A stretch of DNA of 32,909 bases from Desulfoscipio geothermicus (GTDB taxonomy: Bacteria; Bacillota; Desulfotomaculia; Desulfotomaculales; Desulfallaceae), in NCBI GenBank assembly GCA_016841905.1, contig JAENYF010000036.1, positions 1 through 32,909 of the forward strand, read 5' to 3'. This document shows positions 16,448 through 24,535 of the stretch, piece by piece (the first letter of the stretch is position 1; every line of letters begins with the position of its first letter). The notes under the pieces were generated by a model. That model ran no database searches, was not told the DNA's origin, and saw only the letters and a list, made by a program, of their open reading frames with translations. The translations under genes and the position numbers were made by a program.

Positions 16448-17487
16448 AGTTGCCTCCGTGGTTGCTTTGAGAACACAAACAGAAAGAACGGCCCGCCCAA
16501 CAGCGTTGTCAGTACACCTACGGGAATCTCACCGCTGGAAAGTAAACGGGTTGCGTTATCCGCAAGCATCAGCAGCAGCCCCCCCAATAATCCGGCAAGA
16601 GGGATCAGCACCCGGTTGTCTGCCGTGAGCCACATCCTCAATAGATGAGGAACGATAAGTCCCACAAACCCGATTACACCGCTGACCGACACACAAGCCG
16701 CGGTCAAACATGAGCCCGTTATCAAATAAAGCAGTCGTATCCGCTCTGTGTTTACCCCCAGCGACTGTGCAACATCATCCCCCAATGTCATTATATTTAG
16801 ATCATTAGCAAACGCATAGGCAATGGTAGCGGCAATAAGCACCACAGGCATTACCAGAAGCACATCGCTCCACTGACGGGAAACCAGACTGCCCATGATC
16901 CAAAATACAATAGCGCTAACATCTTCGCCTGCAGTCATCTTGATAAAACTAATGCCGGCCGACATTATCGCACCAATTATAATGCCGGCTATAATAAGAC
17001 TGTTTGTTGTATAGCCACCGCTGCGTTTGGCAATAAATAGTACAATTATCAATGTCAAAAACGCAAAGCTAAACGCGAAAGTAGACGTGGATAAGGACAA
17101 AGCAAACAGAATATTTAGGAGGATGGCAAGTGTCGCACCAAATGCAGCTCCGGTAGAAACACCCAGTGTATACGGATCTGCCAGCGGATTACCAAGCAGT
17201 GATTGAAATACCGCCCCAGCAACAGCAAGGCCCATACCAACGAAAAAACCACACAACACACGGGGCAGGCGAATCTCCCATACAACAGCAATCGCATTGG
17301 CCTTCACGTCTCCTAAAGCGTTGCCGGTAAGCTTGAGCCACAAGATACGAAGTGATTCACCGAAACCAATCTGCATTGCACCTATGCCAACAGCCAAAAC
17401 CAATGTGAGCAATATAACTGCCAGAAGCCCAAAAGCTATCCAGATATATTTGCATCGATTCTTTTTGCGTTTTTGTATGCCGTCCAT
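16444..17487 (-). CDS. btuC: Corrinoid/iron-chelate ABC transporter permease, FecCD/BtuC family
   Basis: This membrane protein of about 347 residues has some nine to ten transmembrane segments. It shows the FecCD hallmarks: EIRLPRVLCGFFVGMGLAVA, VFQSLLGNPLADPYTLGVS, GVIGFVGLIVPHLLRM, and the C-terminal GEIPVGVLTTLLGGPFFLF. These are the residues that contact the ATPase and line the pathway in BtuC. The ATG at 17487 has a modest GAGAG 8 nt upstream; a TTG two codons earlier is also in frame. It is the first gene after the second B12 riboswitch and its terminator. Confidence 0.92.
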   Translation of the reverse strand: MDGIQKRKKNRCKYIWIAFGLLAVILLTLVLAVGIGAMQIGFGESLRILWLKLTGNALGDVKANAIAVVWEIRLPRVLCGFFVGMGLAVAGAVFQSLLGNPLADPYTLGVSTGAAFGATLAILLNILFALSLSTSTFAFSFAFLTLIIVLFIAKRSGGYTTNSLIIAGIIIGAIMSAGISFIKMTAGEDVSAIVFWIMGSLVSRQWSDVLLVMPVVLIAATIAYAFANDLNIMTLGDDVAQSLGVNTERIRLLYLITGSCLTAACVSVSGVIGFVGLIVPHLLRMWLTADNRVLIPLAGLLGGLLLMLADNATRLLSSGEIPVGVLTTLLGGPFFLFVFSKQPRRQL

Positions 17488-17524
17488 GCACAATTCTCTC
17501 TTTTAAAAAAATATTATCAACAAT

Positions 17525-17565
17525 AAAAAAAATCTTGTTATCTTTCAACAAAAGACAACAAGATT
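17525..17565 (-). terminator. Intrinsic terminator, expression platform of the btu-cbi riboswitch
   Basis: On the minus strand a 15-nt arm (AATCTTGTTGTCTTT) pairs with AAAGATAACAAGATT across a TGTTG loop, giving 14 of 15 pairs, and is followed by a T-run. It stands between the B12 riboswitch and btuC, so ligand binding most likely controls transcription by premature termination. Confidence 0.8.
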
Positions 17566-17677
17566 TGCATCGTTAGCAGACAGCCATGCGGCAACCACAA
17601 TGCGCCCAATCCCAATAAATTGAGAGAGCTTTATCTTGGCAGTTCTTTTTCACCGAAAGATTTTACCAAAACAACAA

Positions 17678-17856
17678 TGTGAACCGGTCTTCTGACTTGC
17701 ACATAAGCTTATCGCCTTCCCAGAGAACGTCTCCAGTGACATAATAATAAGCCCTTATTCGTGTGCTTACAGCAGCGGCGACTGTGTGGGCTTTTCACCC
17801 ACTTCCCGTTCGTTCGCATCATTTAGATATACAATTTTATTGCTGCATCCAATACA
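17678..17856 (-). promoter_or_regulatory. Cobalamin (B12) riboswitch upstream of btuC
   Basis: Read on the minus strand the conserved core is present: GGGAAGTGGGTGAAAAGCCC, then a CGCCGCTGCTGTAAG variant of the CCGCCACTGTAA box, and near the 3' end AAGTCAGAAGACCGG. The 5' GGTGCC element is represented only by the variant TTGGATGC. It departs more from consensus than the second riboswitch in this window but is clearly the same class. Ends are approximate. It should repress the transporter and corrin-ring genes when adenosyl- or methylcobalamin is abundant. Confidence 0.85.
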
Positions 17857-17868
17857 GTAATTGGTTAT

Positions 17869-17897
17869 ATACTACCATACCGATAATAAAGTCACAA
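17869..17897 (-). promoter_or_regulatory. Sigma-A-like promoter of the btu-cbi operon
   Basis: On the minus strand TTGTGA (17892-17897) and TAGTAT (17869-17874) are spaced by 17 nt, placing the start of transcription just before the riboswitch. No terminator separates it from the preceding cobT, so read-through from cobT is also possible. Confidence 0.5.
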
Positions 17898-17913
17898 TAC
17901 TTTCTTTAGCGCA

Positions 17914-18963
17914 TTAATTCATAATTACCCCTGCTTCCTCAAATGTGGCCATCTCACTCATTATCCGGGTAGCCGCCTCAATAATATTGAAAGCCAATGC
18001 AGCACCGGTTCCCTCTCCGAGACGCAAACGCATCCTCAACATCGGCTCCAGGCCTATGGACTCCAACACTAACTTGTGACCTGGTTCTTCAGACAAATGG
18101 GAAGCTATCATATAATCTTTAACCTGGGGAGCTATCTTATAGGCTATCAAAGCAGCAGCTCCTGATATAAAGCCATCAATAACTATGGGAACTTTTCGTG
18201 CTGCCGCACCTAAAAATAATCCTGTCATACCTGCTATTTCAAGTCCTCCTACCTTCGATAATACATCTATCGGGTCAGCAAGGTCCGGCTTGTTTACCAT
18301 TATTGCGGTTTCAATTACTTTTATTTTATTAAGCAATCCTTCATCACCTAACCCAACACCCCGTCCAACTATCGTAGATAAGGTTGCAGCAGAATAAACC
18401 TTGAGGATTGCACTGCTGGGAGTTGTGTTGCCTATTCCCATTTCACCTGTAGCCAATAAATTTATACCCCGGTCAATTTCCCCTTCGGCTACTTCTACGC
18501 CCACTTGGATAGCCTGAAGTGCTTCTTCCCTGGACATAGCCGGTCCTTTGGTTATATTAGCTGTACCTAGCCTTACTTTTCGAGCAATCAGGTTTGCGTT
18601 ATTTAAAGTTGGATCGGCAACCCCTACATCAACAACTTTTACCTGAGCACCTGCGCAACGAGATAATACATTTATACCGGCTCCTCCATTTAAAAAATTA
18701 TGTATCATCTGGGGTGTTACCGACTGAGGGGCAGCACTAACACCTTCCTCCACCACGCCATGGTCGCCGGCCATAACAATTACCATTTTGTTTTCTACTT
18801 TGGGCATAACATCGCCAGTAATACCGGCCAATTGAATAGCCAAGTCCTCTAAAACGCCAAGGCTTCCTATAGGCTTGGTCAAGTTGTTAAGCCTTGCTAC
18901 TGCCTTCTGTATAGCATCGCCATCTAAAGGCACTATGTTTTTTATTAACTGAACAATATTCAT
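17914..18963 (-). CDS. cobT: Nicotinate-nucleotide--dimethylbenzimidazole phosphoribosyltransferase
   Basis: CobT makes the alpha-ribotide of the lower-ligand base from nicotinate mononucleotide, for attachment to cobinamide. The 349-residue protein has the family motifs: LTKPIGSLGVLEDLA at the start, VMAGDHGVVEEGVSA, LLATGEMGIGNTTPSSA, IDGFISGAAALIAY, and RLGEGTGAALA, which precedes the base-binding region. AAAGGGGG lies 7 nt before the ATG. It is the only gene between two B12 riboswitches, so its dose can be set separately from the other cob genes. Which lower-ligand base is used cannot be told; no benzimidazole synthesis (bza) genes are in the window. Confidence 0.95.
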   Translation of the reverse strand: MNIVQLIKNIVPLDGDAIQKAVARLNNLTKPIGSLGVLEDLAIQLAGITGDVMPKVENKMVIVMAGDHGVVEEGVSAAPQSVTPQMIHNFLNGGAGINVLSRCAGAQVKVVDVGVADPTLNNANLIARKVRLGTANITKGPAMSREEALQAIQVGVEVAEGEIDRGINLLATGEMGIGNTTPSSAILKVYSAATLSTIVGRGVGLGDEGLLNKIKVIETAIMVNKPDLADPIDVLSKVGGLEIAGMTGLFLGAAARKVPIVIDGFISGAAALIAYKIAPQVKDYMIASHLSEEPGHKLVLESIGLEPMLRMRLRLGEGTGAALAFNIIEAATRIMSEMATFEEAGVIMN

Positions 18964-18992
18964 TTAATATCCCCCTTTCATAGAATGAACGC

Positions 18993-19020
18993 AAAAAAAC
19001 CGCATCCCAAATGGGTGCGG
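18993..19020 (-). terminator. Intrinsic terminator, expression platform of the cobT riboswitch
   Basis: On the minus strand CCGCACCC and GGGATGCGG form a GC-rich hairpin with a short ATTT loop, followed by seven T residues. It lies between the B12 riboswitch and cobT, as expected for transcriptional control. Confidence 0.85.
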
Positions 19021-19077
19021 ACTTTACCATTATCCTCACAACTGCCGGCTTAGACGAGAAGCTAACAATGTAATCTT

Positions 19078-19219
19078 ACAGGCAGGTCTCCTGACTCAGG
19101 TTCATAGCAGATTTGTCCCTTCCCCTAAAAAGAGTGGTATGACAATTGCTCCCCAATACAGTGGCGGGTCCGTCCGGGAATTACACCCGGTTCCCTATTC
19201 TCCAACAATGTTGGCACCT
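19078..19219 (-). promoter_or_regulatory. Cobalamin (B12) riboswitch upstream of cobT
   Basis: This is a near-consensus B12 riboswitch on the minus strand. GGTGCC at its 5' end is followed by AGGGAACCGGGTGTAATTCC, the B12 box GACCCGCCACTGTA, and the 3' element AGTCAGGAGACCTGCC. The order and spacing are canonical. It ends about 60 nt before the terminator hairpin that precedes cobT. Confidence 0.95.
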
Positions 19220-19245
19220 ATAAAACAAATATGTATTTCTTGAAA

Positions 19246-19274
19246 AATATAACCTCATTCACCAGTTATGTCAA
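19246..19274 (-). promoter_or_regulatory. Strong sigma-A-like promoter of the riboswitch-cobT unit
   Basis: A perfect TTGACA (19269-19274) and TATATT (19246-19251) are spaced by 17 nt on the minus strand, about 30 nt before the riboswitch. It lies directly behind cobC with no terminator between, so cobT has its own start in addition to any read-through. Confidence 0.75.
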
Positions 19275-19301
19275 CCTGATTTTTAGTCTATTCTGCAGTA
19301 A

Positions 19302-19934
19302 TTATATTGGCGGCACCTGTCCCGACGACAAATGACTGCAATCGTTATACAGCATCAAAATGGCCTTGTCCCACTGGTAAAAATCAATAATTGATAGAGA
19401 AGTATTGTCTTGACGCAAGCGCCAGTACTGGTTTAAATCAATACCCAGCGCCGTGGCCACGATACATCTAATGACCCCTCCGTGAGTCACTAAAAGCACC
19501 TTTTCCTCCGGATATTGCTGCACGATAGTTTTGACGGCCTGAACTGACCGCTGCGCCAATTCTACCAGCGTTTCACCCCCCGGCACCCTGTTCTCGAGCG
19601 GCCTGGACCACCAAGCCGCTGATTCACGGTCGTATTTTTGGCTGATTTCCTTTGCAGTCAGCCCTTCCCAGTACCCAAAATTCATCTCCTGCAAATCCGG
19701 CACCGCCTGCACAGGCTTCCGGTGAGGCTTAGCTATAATGTCGGCGGTCTCCAGAGCCCGGGAAAGGCTGCTGGAAAAGCAGGCAGCAAAGTTTTGTCCC
19801 GCCAAACGTTTGCTTAAGGCCTCGGCCTGGGCAATACCCCTTTCGTTTAAAGTAACATCTACCTGGCCCTGAAAACGGGTCTCTTTATTCCAGCTAGTTT
19901 CGCCATGTCTAATTAAAAATAATCTACAACCCAT
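19302..19934 (-). CDS. cobC: Alpha-ribazole-phosphate phosphatase, histidine phosphatase family
   Basis: The 210-residue protein opens MGCRLFLIRHGETSWN, with the phosphate-accepting histidine of the RHGE motif. It shows FQGQVDVTLNERG, DLQEMNFGYWEGLTAKEI and the second catalytic histidine in LLVTHGGVIRC. Sequence alone could also fit a general phosphoglycerate-mutase-like phosphatase. The assignment to CobC, which removes the 5'-phosphate from alpha-ribazole phosphate or adenosylcobalamin phosphate, rests on the gene's position after cobS and cobD. AAGGGG lies 7 nt before the ATG, inside the end of cobD. Confidence 0.82.
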   Translation of the reverse strand: MGCRLFLIRHGETSWNKETRFQGQVDVTLNERGIAQAEALSKRLAGQNFAACFSSSLSRALETADIIAKPHRKPVQAVPDLQEMNFGYWEGLTAKEISQKYDRESAAWWSRPLENRVPGGETLVELAQRSVQAVKTIVQQYPEEKVLLVTHGGVIRCIVATALGIDLNQYWRLRQDNTSLSIIDFYQWDKAILMLYNDCSHLSSGQVPPI

Positions 19935-21030
19935 GTGCTGCCCCTTTCATAATCTCTCTGAGCACCTTCAACAACACCATATTTTCTGCTCTTGTTCTAA
20001 CTGCCACCCGTATATATTTGCTACCCAGCCCGCTAAAACCTGCACAATCCCGCACCAGCACACCTTCCAGGGCGGTTTGGGCAGCCAGTTGAGTAGAGGA
20101 TATAAATGAGCTTTCAATTTTAACCAATAAGAAGTTAGCTTCACCAGTAAATGCCTTAAGGCCGGGGATCAGTGAAATAGCACTATGTAAAAAATCCCTT
20201 TCCTGCCAAATTAGCTGTCGGGTTTGGGTCATAAATTTTTCATCCACCAGCGCCGCCGTACCGGCGATTTGTGCTAGACAATTTACATTCCACGGATCCT
20301 TGGCTGCTTCAATTCTTTTTATTATTAACTCGCCGGCCATTAATACACCCAACCGCAGCCCGGGGATACCAAAAAATTTAGTCAAAGAATAAAGCACAAT
20401 TAAATTTGGATAATCAATCAGCAAAGGCAGCACTGAATATTGATCCTGCCTGTAGACAAAATCAATAAAAGATTCATCCACTACTACAGTAGTATCATAA
20501 GTTCGAGCATTTTCAATAATTGATTGTATAATCGATCTCTTAACCGCCCCACCAGTGGGATTATTGGGATTACAAATAAATACCACGTCGGCACTACACA
20601 ATGCCTTATTAACCCGGGGCACCGGCAGCCCAAATCCATCCTCCTCCAACAAGGGTACTTCACAAACCATCCCCCCGGCGTTGGCAATCGCCGTACCGTA
20701 CTCCACAAAGGTGGGGGCTGTAACCACCGCTTGGCGATAACCCATTACCCGGGGCAAAAGAGATATCAATTCCGCAGCACCATTGCCTAGCACCATTTTT
20801 TCAGGCGCCACCTTGAGGTACCCGCTTAACCCGGCACGCAGTTCTGCGCAACGCTGATCGGGGTAATGTCTGATCAGATCCAGATTACCCGTTATTGCTG
20901 CCAGGGCCATAGGGGAAGTACCCAACGGGTTGATGTTGGCACTGAAATCGTAAATTTCTCGAGGGCTGCATTGCAAACTGCGAGCGGCGCCAAATACATC
21001 CCCACCATGTTTGTATTCGGAGTTTATCAT
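19924..21030 (-). CDS. cobD: L-threonine-O-3-phosphate decarboxylase (aminotransferase fold)
   Basis: This PLP enzyme of about 368 residues makes (R)-1-amino-2-propanol phosphate, the linker of the nucleotide loop. Evidence: YKHGGDVFGAARSLQ and DFSANINPLGTS at the N-terminus (typical of CobD rather than HisC), FICNPNNPTGG, VVVDESFIDF, the PLP lysine in LYSLTKFFGIPGLRLG, and a final IRVAVRTRAEN. The ATG at 21030 has GGAG 8 nt upstream; the ATG two codons earlier is too close to it. HisC is the main alternative by fold, but context and the N-terminal motif favour CobD. Confidence 0.9.
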   Translation of the reverse strand: MINSEYKHGGDVFGAARSLQCSPREIYDFSANINPLGTSPMALAAITGNLDLIRHYPDQRCAELRAGLSGYLKVAPEKMVLGNGAAELISLLPRVMGYRQAVVTAPTFVEYGTAIANAGGMVCEVPLLEEDGFGLPVPRVNKALCSADVVFICNPNNPTGGAVKRSIIQSIIENARTYDTTVVVDESFIDFVYRQDQYSVLPLLIDYPNLIVLYSLTKFFGIPGLRLGVLMAGELIIKRIEAAKDPWNVNCLAQIAGTAALVDEKFMTQTRQLIWQERDFLHSAISLIPGLKAFTGEANFLLVKIESSFISSTQLAAQTALEGVLVRDCAGFSGLGSKYIRVAVRTRAENMVLLKVLREIMKGAAHGL

Positions 21031-21055
21031 GCACATTGCTCCTTAATGTTATTTG

Positions 21056-21823
21056 TTACAACCACGGGACACTAAATAACCAGGACCAGTATCCAAACAA
21101 AGGTAACACTGCCAAGTAAATTAAAAGCTCGGTGGTTTCCGCTGTAGCGCCGTATACATCACCGGTCAAGCCACCCAGTTCGCCCGCCAGCCTGCTGCCC
21201 ATAAAGTGCACCCAACCCCAAACAGCCAATAATAATATCAAGCCCGCAGCCCAGGCTACCAGAGCAGCTATTATAATTGTACTGCCGGTGGCCCAAATTA
21301 ATTCCCGTTTACCCGTATACCTATTATAAAGCGTACCCAGTCCTTCCAGGCGCACGTAGGGAAAACAAGCAATGGCATATACCATGGACCAACGGCTGAG
21401 TAACGCAGCCAGCAATATAGCCTGGTATATAAGTGGTGCCGGCATAATTAAAAAGACATTATATTTTAACAATAACAGACAAACTAATCCCAAAACCCCA
21501 AAGGCACCTACCCTGCTGTCCCGCATAATTTCCAGTTTTCTTTCTCGCGGCCGACCACTAAAAACACCGTCCAGGGTATCCATAAAACCATCTATATGTA
21601 TACCACCGGTCATAATGACCATCAGCACTACCAGCAGCGCTGCCACCACCGGCACCGGGAAAAGATACGACAATAACATTTGGGCCAGTAGCAGTAATAT
21701 ACCAAGCAATAACCCCACTAACGGGAAGTATAAAGCTGCCCGACCAAAGGCCACTTCATCAAATTCACCTTTATAGATATTTATTCTGGTCAAATGCTGG
21801 AGAGCAAAACAAAAAGTTTTCAA
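21056..21823 (-). CDS. cobS: Adenosylcobinamide-GDP ribazoletransferase (cobalamin synthase)
   Basis: CobS joins adenosylcobinamide-GDP and alpha-ribazole(-phosphate) in the membrane. The 255-residue protein has about six hydrophobic segments and the metal-binding signature GGIHIDGFMDTLDGVFSGR followed by RDSRVGAFG. The start is TTG with GGGTGA about 6 nt upstream; no in-frame ATG is nearer to the conserved part. CobU, which would make its GDP-activated substrate, is not beside it as it often is. Confidence 0.92.
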   Translation of the reverse strand: MKTFCFALQHLTRINIYKGEFDEVAFGRAALYFPLVGLLLGILLLLAQMLLSYLFPVPVVAALLVVLMVIMTGGIHIDGFMDTLDGVFSGRPRERKLEIMRDSRVGAFGVLGLVCLLLLKYNVFLIMPAPLIYQAILLAALLSRWSMVYAIACFPYVRLEGLGTLYNRYTGKRELIWATGSTIIIAALVAWAAGLILLLAVWGWVHFMGSRLAGELGGLTGDVYGATAETTELLIYLAVLPLFGYWSWLFSVPWL

Positions 21824-21896
21824 ATTTTCACCCGCTTCCTTGCCCAGCTATACAAAGCACAGGAATTTTAAAATCCCCCGGTGGCAAGAGGGATAG

Positions 21897-22865
21897 TTAT
21901 AATAGTTGTAGCGCTACCCAGGCCAGGGTCGGCATAATCAGCGCGGCCAATGCTGAAGCCAAGTAAAGCATATCCACCGCCCGGGCAATATGATCCGGTC
22001 TGAGCTCCTCCAGCGGGTCACCCATATAATGGCGAAAAGAGGCCACCCCGCTATAAACATTGCTGCCCCCCAGCCTGACGTGTATAGCCCCGGCCATGAC
22101 CGATTCTGGAACACCACTGTTGGGACTGGGATGTTGTTTAGCATCCCTGCGCCAAGTATTAATGGCCCGCCGCCAATCACGCCCAGACAGCCAGGCAGCC
22201 AACAATAGCGCCAGGCCAGTCAGACGGGCCGGTATATATCCTGCTAAATCATCCAGCCGGGCCGATGCCCAACCTAAATGCAAATATTGCTCATTTTTAT
22301 AGCCTAACATGGAGTCCAGTGTATTCACCGCCCGGTAAGCTATAGCCAGGGCGGGCCCACCAATACAGGCATAAAAAAGCGGCGCCACCACTGCATCATT
22401 TAAATTTTCTGCTACCGTTTCCACAGTGGCCCGCACCATTTGAGCAGTATCCATTGTTTCTGTGTCCCGGCCCACTATCCAGCCAACCCGCCGGCGGGCT
22501 GCCACCTGGTCACCCGCCAACAGCAACTGCCTTATAGCACCGGCCGCTTCGAAGAGACCCCGGGCAGCCACGGTCGTGGAGACTATCCAGGCCCCCAAAA
22601 GCAAGTAAACGCAATAATTAGCCTGCCTGGCCAGCCATAATATAAGCGCAGTTAAGCCAAAACTCATTGAGACGACCACTATAGCTATACCTACACCCGC
22701 CGCTTTCAAACCCGCCGGCGTTGCAATAATGCTCCGGGCTACCTTTTCCAGGCGAGCTATGCTCCGGCCGATAAAAACCACCGGGTGGGGCAAGCGGAGT
22801 GGATCGCCCACCAATAAATCAATTATATAGCCACAGAAGGTCTGTATTAGGAATATATCTATCAT
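21897..22865 (-). CDS. cbiB: Adenosylcobinamide-phosphate synthase
   Basis: CbiB attaches the aminopropanol (phosphate) arm to adenosylcobyric acid. The 322-residue membrane protein carries GYIIDLLVGDPLRLPHPVVFIG at its N-terminus, GWIVGRDTETMD, TVETVAENLNDAVVAPLFY, and the late SPNSGVPESVMAGA motif. Several hydrophobic helices are evident. It starts 2 nt after the cbiP stop, so translation is probably coupled, and ends 73 nt before cobS. Confidence 0.93.
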   Translation of the reverse strand: MIDIFLIQTFCGYIIDLLVGDPLRLPHPVVFIGRSIARLEKVARSIIATPAGLKAAGVGIAIVVVSMSFGLTALILWLARQANYCVYLLLGAWIVSTTVAARGLFEAAGAIRQLLLAGDQVAARRRVGWIVGRDTETMDTAQMVRATVETVAENLNDAVVAPLFYACIGGPALAIAYRAVNTLDSMLGYKNEQYLHLGWASARLDDLAGYIPARLTGLALLLAAWLSGRDWRRAINTWRRDAKQHPSPNSGVPESVMAGAIHVRLGGSNVYSGVASFRHYMGDPLEELRPDHIARAVDMLYLASALAALIMPTLAWVALQLL

Positions 22866-22866
22866 T

Positions 22867-24399
22867 TTACATTCCCATTAGGTGATAGATTAGCTGCATA
22901 TCCAAGCTATGGCGCACCAGCTCAGCCAGCCGGTCGTAACCCGCTTGTTTTTTTTGCTCGGTACTTATTAACACTGCTTGTCCCGCTGTATTTAGGCCTT
23001 TTTTCTCCTTCAACATGTTCAATAAGTGCTGCCGGAAGGCATCGTTATCAAAGATACCGTGTATGTATGTGCCCCAAACAGTGCCTGCTGCGTTTTGCGC
23101 ACCATCTAGTAAGTGCATCGAGCAGCCTGAACGGGTATTAATTACAAAAGCAGGTCTGGCCTGGGTACCCAATTCAGTGCTCCCCATATGGATCTCATAA
23201 CCAGCCAATGGTGTATTATAACAACCCATAAAATTACTGTTTCCGGCCACCATAGCCTGTACCTGGCTAGTCACTTTTCCCCTGGCAAAGATCGTTTGCA
23301 TGTCGAGCATGCCAAGGCCGGAGATCTGTTCGATGGCGGACTCGGTTTTATCCGGGTCTTTGAGCTCCCGGCCCAGCATTTGAAAGCCACCGCAAATACC
23401 GATTACCTGCACTCCCTGGTGGGCCAAACGCACTATTGCATCTGCTAGGCCTGTTTGTTTGAGATACAGCAGGTCTTCAATGGTGTTTTTACTGCCCGGG
23501 ATGATCACTAAATCAGGCTGCCCTAGTTTATCTTTCCTGCCCACGTAGCGTAAATGCACATCGGGTTCACTTTCCAAGGGATCAAAATCAGTAAAATTGG
23601 AAATACGGGGCAGGCGCAGCACGGCAATTTCCACTTTGCCGCCATCATTACCGGCATAGTCATACTTGCTTTCCATAGCTACTGAATCTTCATCTTGTAT
23701 GTATATATCATCAAAATATGGCACTACGCCGCATACCGGTACACCTGTTTTTTGTTCCAAGAAACTAATGGCAGGTTGAAACAAGTTTACGTCACCACGA
23801 AATTTATTTATAATAATGCCTTTAACCCGCTCCTTGTCTCCGGGAGGAAGCAATTCCAAAGTGCCCACTACTGATGCCAAAGCACCGCCCCGGTCTATAT
23901 CTGCCACTAGTAGTACCGGTGCCTTTGCCTGGCGAGCCACCTTCATATTCACTATGTCGGTGTCCTGCAAGTTGACCTCAGCCGGGCTGCCTGCCCCTTC
24001 AATAACTACTATTTCAAACTGGCCGCACAGCCTGTCCAATGCTGCAGTAACCACATTCCATAATTTATCTGTCAAATCTTGATGGTAACTCCTGGCTGTA
24101 TAATTATCCAGCGGCCTGCCCAGCACTACCACCTGGGATGATGTGTTACCAGTTGGCTTTAGCAGCACGGGATTCATATCAACACTAGGCAGCAACCCGG
24201 CCGCCTCTGCCTGTACCACCTGGGCACGGCCCATTTCGCCACCATCGAAGGTAACAAATGAATTTAAAGCCATATTTTGTGATTTAAAAGGTGCCACTCG
24301 ATAACCGTCCTGGTGAAATATACGGCACAATGCCGCTGTTAAAATACTCTTTCCAACATGGGAAGCCGTACCCTGAACCATAATTGTTCTGGCCGACAT
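22867..24399 (-). CDS. cbiP: Adenosylcobyric acid synthase
   Basis: CbiP performs four glutamine-dependent amidations (b, d, e, g) of adenosylcobyrinate diamide. In this protein of about 510 residues the N-terminal ATPase domain starts MSARTIMVQGTASHVGKSIL, with the variant P-loop GTASHVGKS. KSQNMALNS and VIEGAGSPAEVNL follow. The C-terminal glutaminase domain has the nucleophile in VIGICGGFQMLG and the histidine in GTYIHGIFDND. A GGGGGG run 7 nt before the ATG at 24399 fixes the start; the frame extends 11 codons further without a signal. It is the first gene of the cbiP-cbiB-cobS-cobD-cobC run. Confidence 0.94.
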   Translation of the reverse strand: MSARTIMVQGTASHVGKSILTAALCRIFHQDGYRVAPFKSQNMALNSFVTFDGGEMGRAQVVQAEAAGLLPSVDMNPVLLKPTGNTSSQVVVLGRPLDNYTARSYHQDLTDKLWNVVTAALDRLCGQFEIVVIEGAGSPAEVNLQDTDIVNMKVARQAKAPVLLVADIDRGGALASVVGTLELLPPGDKERVKGIIINKFRGDVNLFQPAISFLEQKTGVPVCGVVPYFDDIYIQDEDSVAMESKYDYAGNDGGKVEIAVLRLPRISNFTDFDPLESEPDVHLRYVGRKDKLGQPDLVIIPGSKNTIEDLLYLKQTGLADAIVRLAHQGVQVIGICGGFQMLGRELKDPDKTESAIEQISGLGMLDMQTIFARGKVTSQVQAMVAGNSNFMGCYNTPLAGYEIHMGSTELGTQARPAFVINTRSGCSMHLLDGAQNAAGTVWGTYIHGIFDNDAFRQHLLNMLKEKKGLNTAGQAVLISTEQKKQAGYDRLAELVRHSLDMQLIYHLMGM

Positions 24400-24435
24400 T
24401 ATCAAACCCCCCTTTAGTACACTACCTTCCAATTG

Positions 24436-24465
24436 TGTATAACTTTAATTACAAGCTCAACACAA
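24436..24465 (-). promoter_or_regulatory. Possible sigma-A promoter immediately before cbiP
   Basis: On the minus strand TTGTGT (24460-24465) and TATACA (24436-24441) are 18 nt apart. It is a weak match. If used, the rRNA-like segment further upstream would not be in the cbiP mRNA. Confidence 0.3.
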
Positions 24466-24535
24466 CATAAATAAACGATCTTGTATCAGAAAGGATGCAA
24501 ATTATTTATTATTCCACGGTAATATATTATACACC

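Noticed and set aside
19081..19217. Possibility that the structured region before cobT is a TPP or other riboswitch
   Set aside because: All conserved B12 elements, including GGTGCC, the GCCACTGTA box and GTCAGGAGACCTGCC, are present in canonical order.
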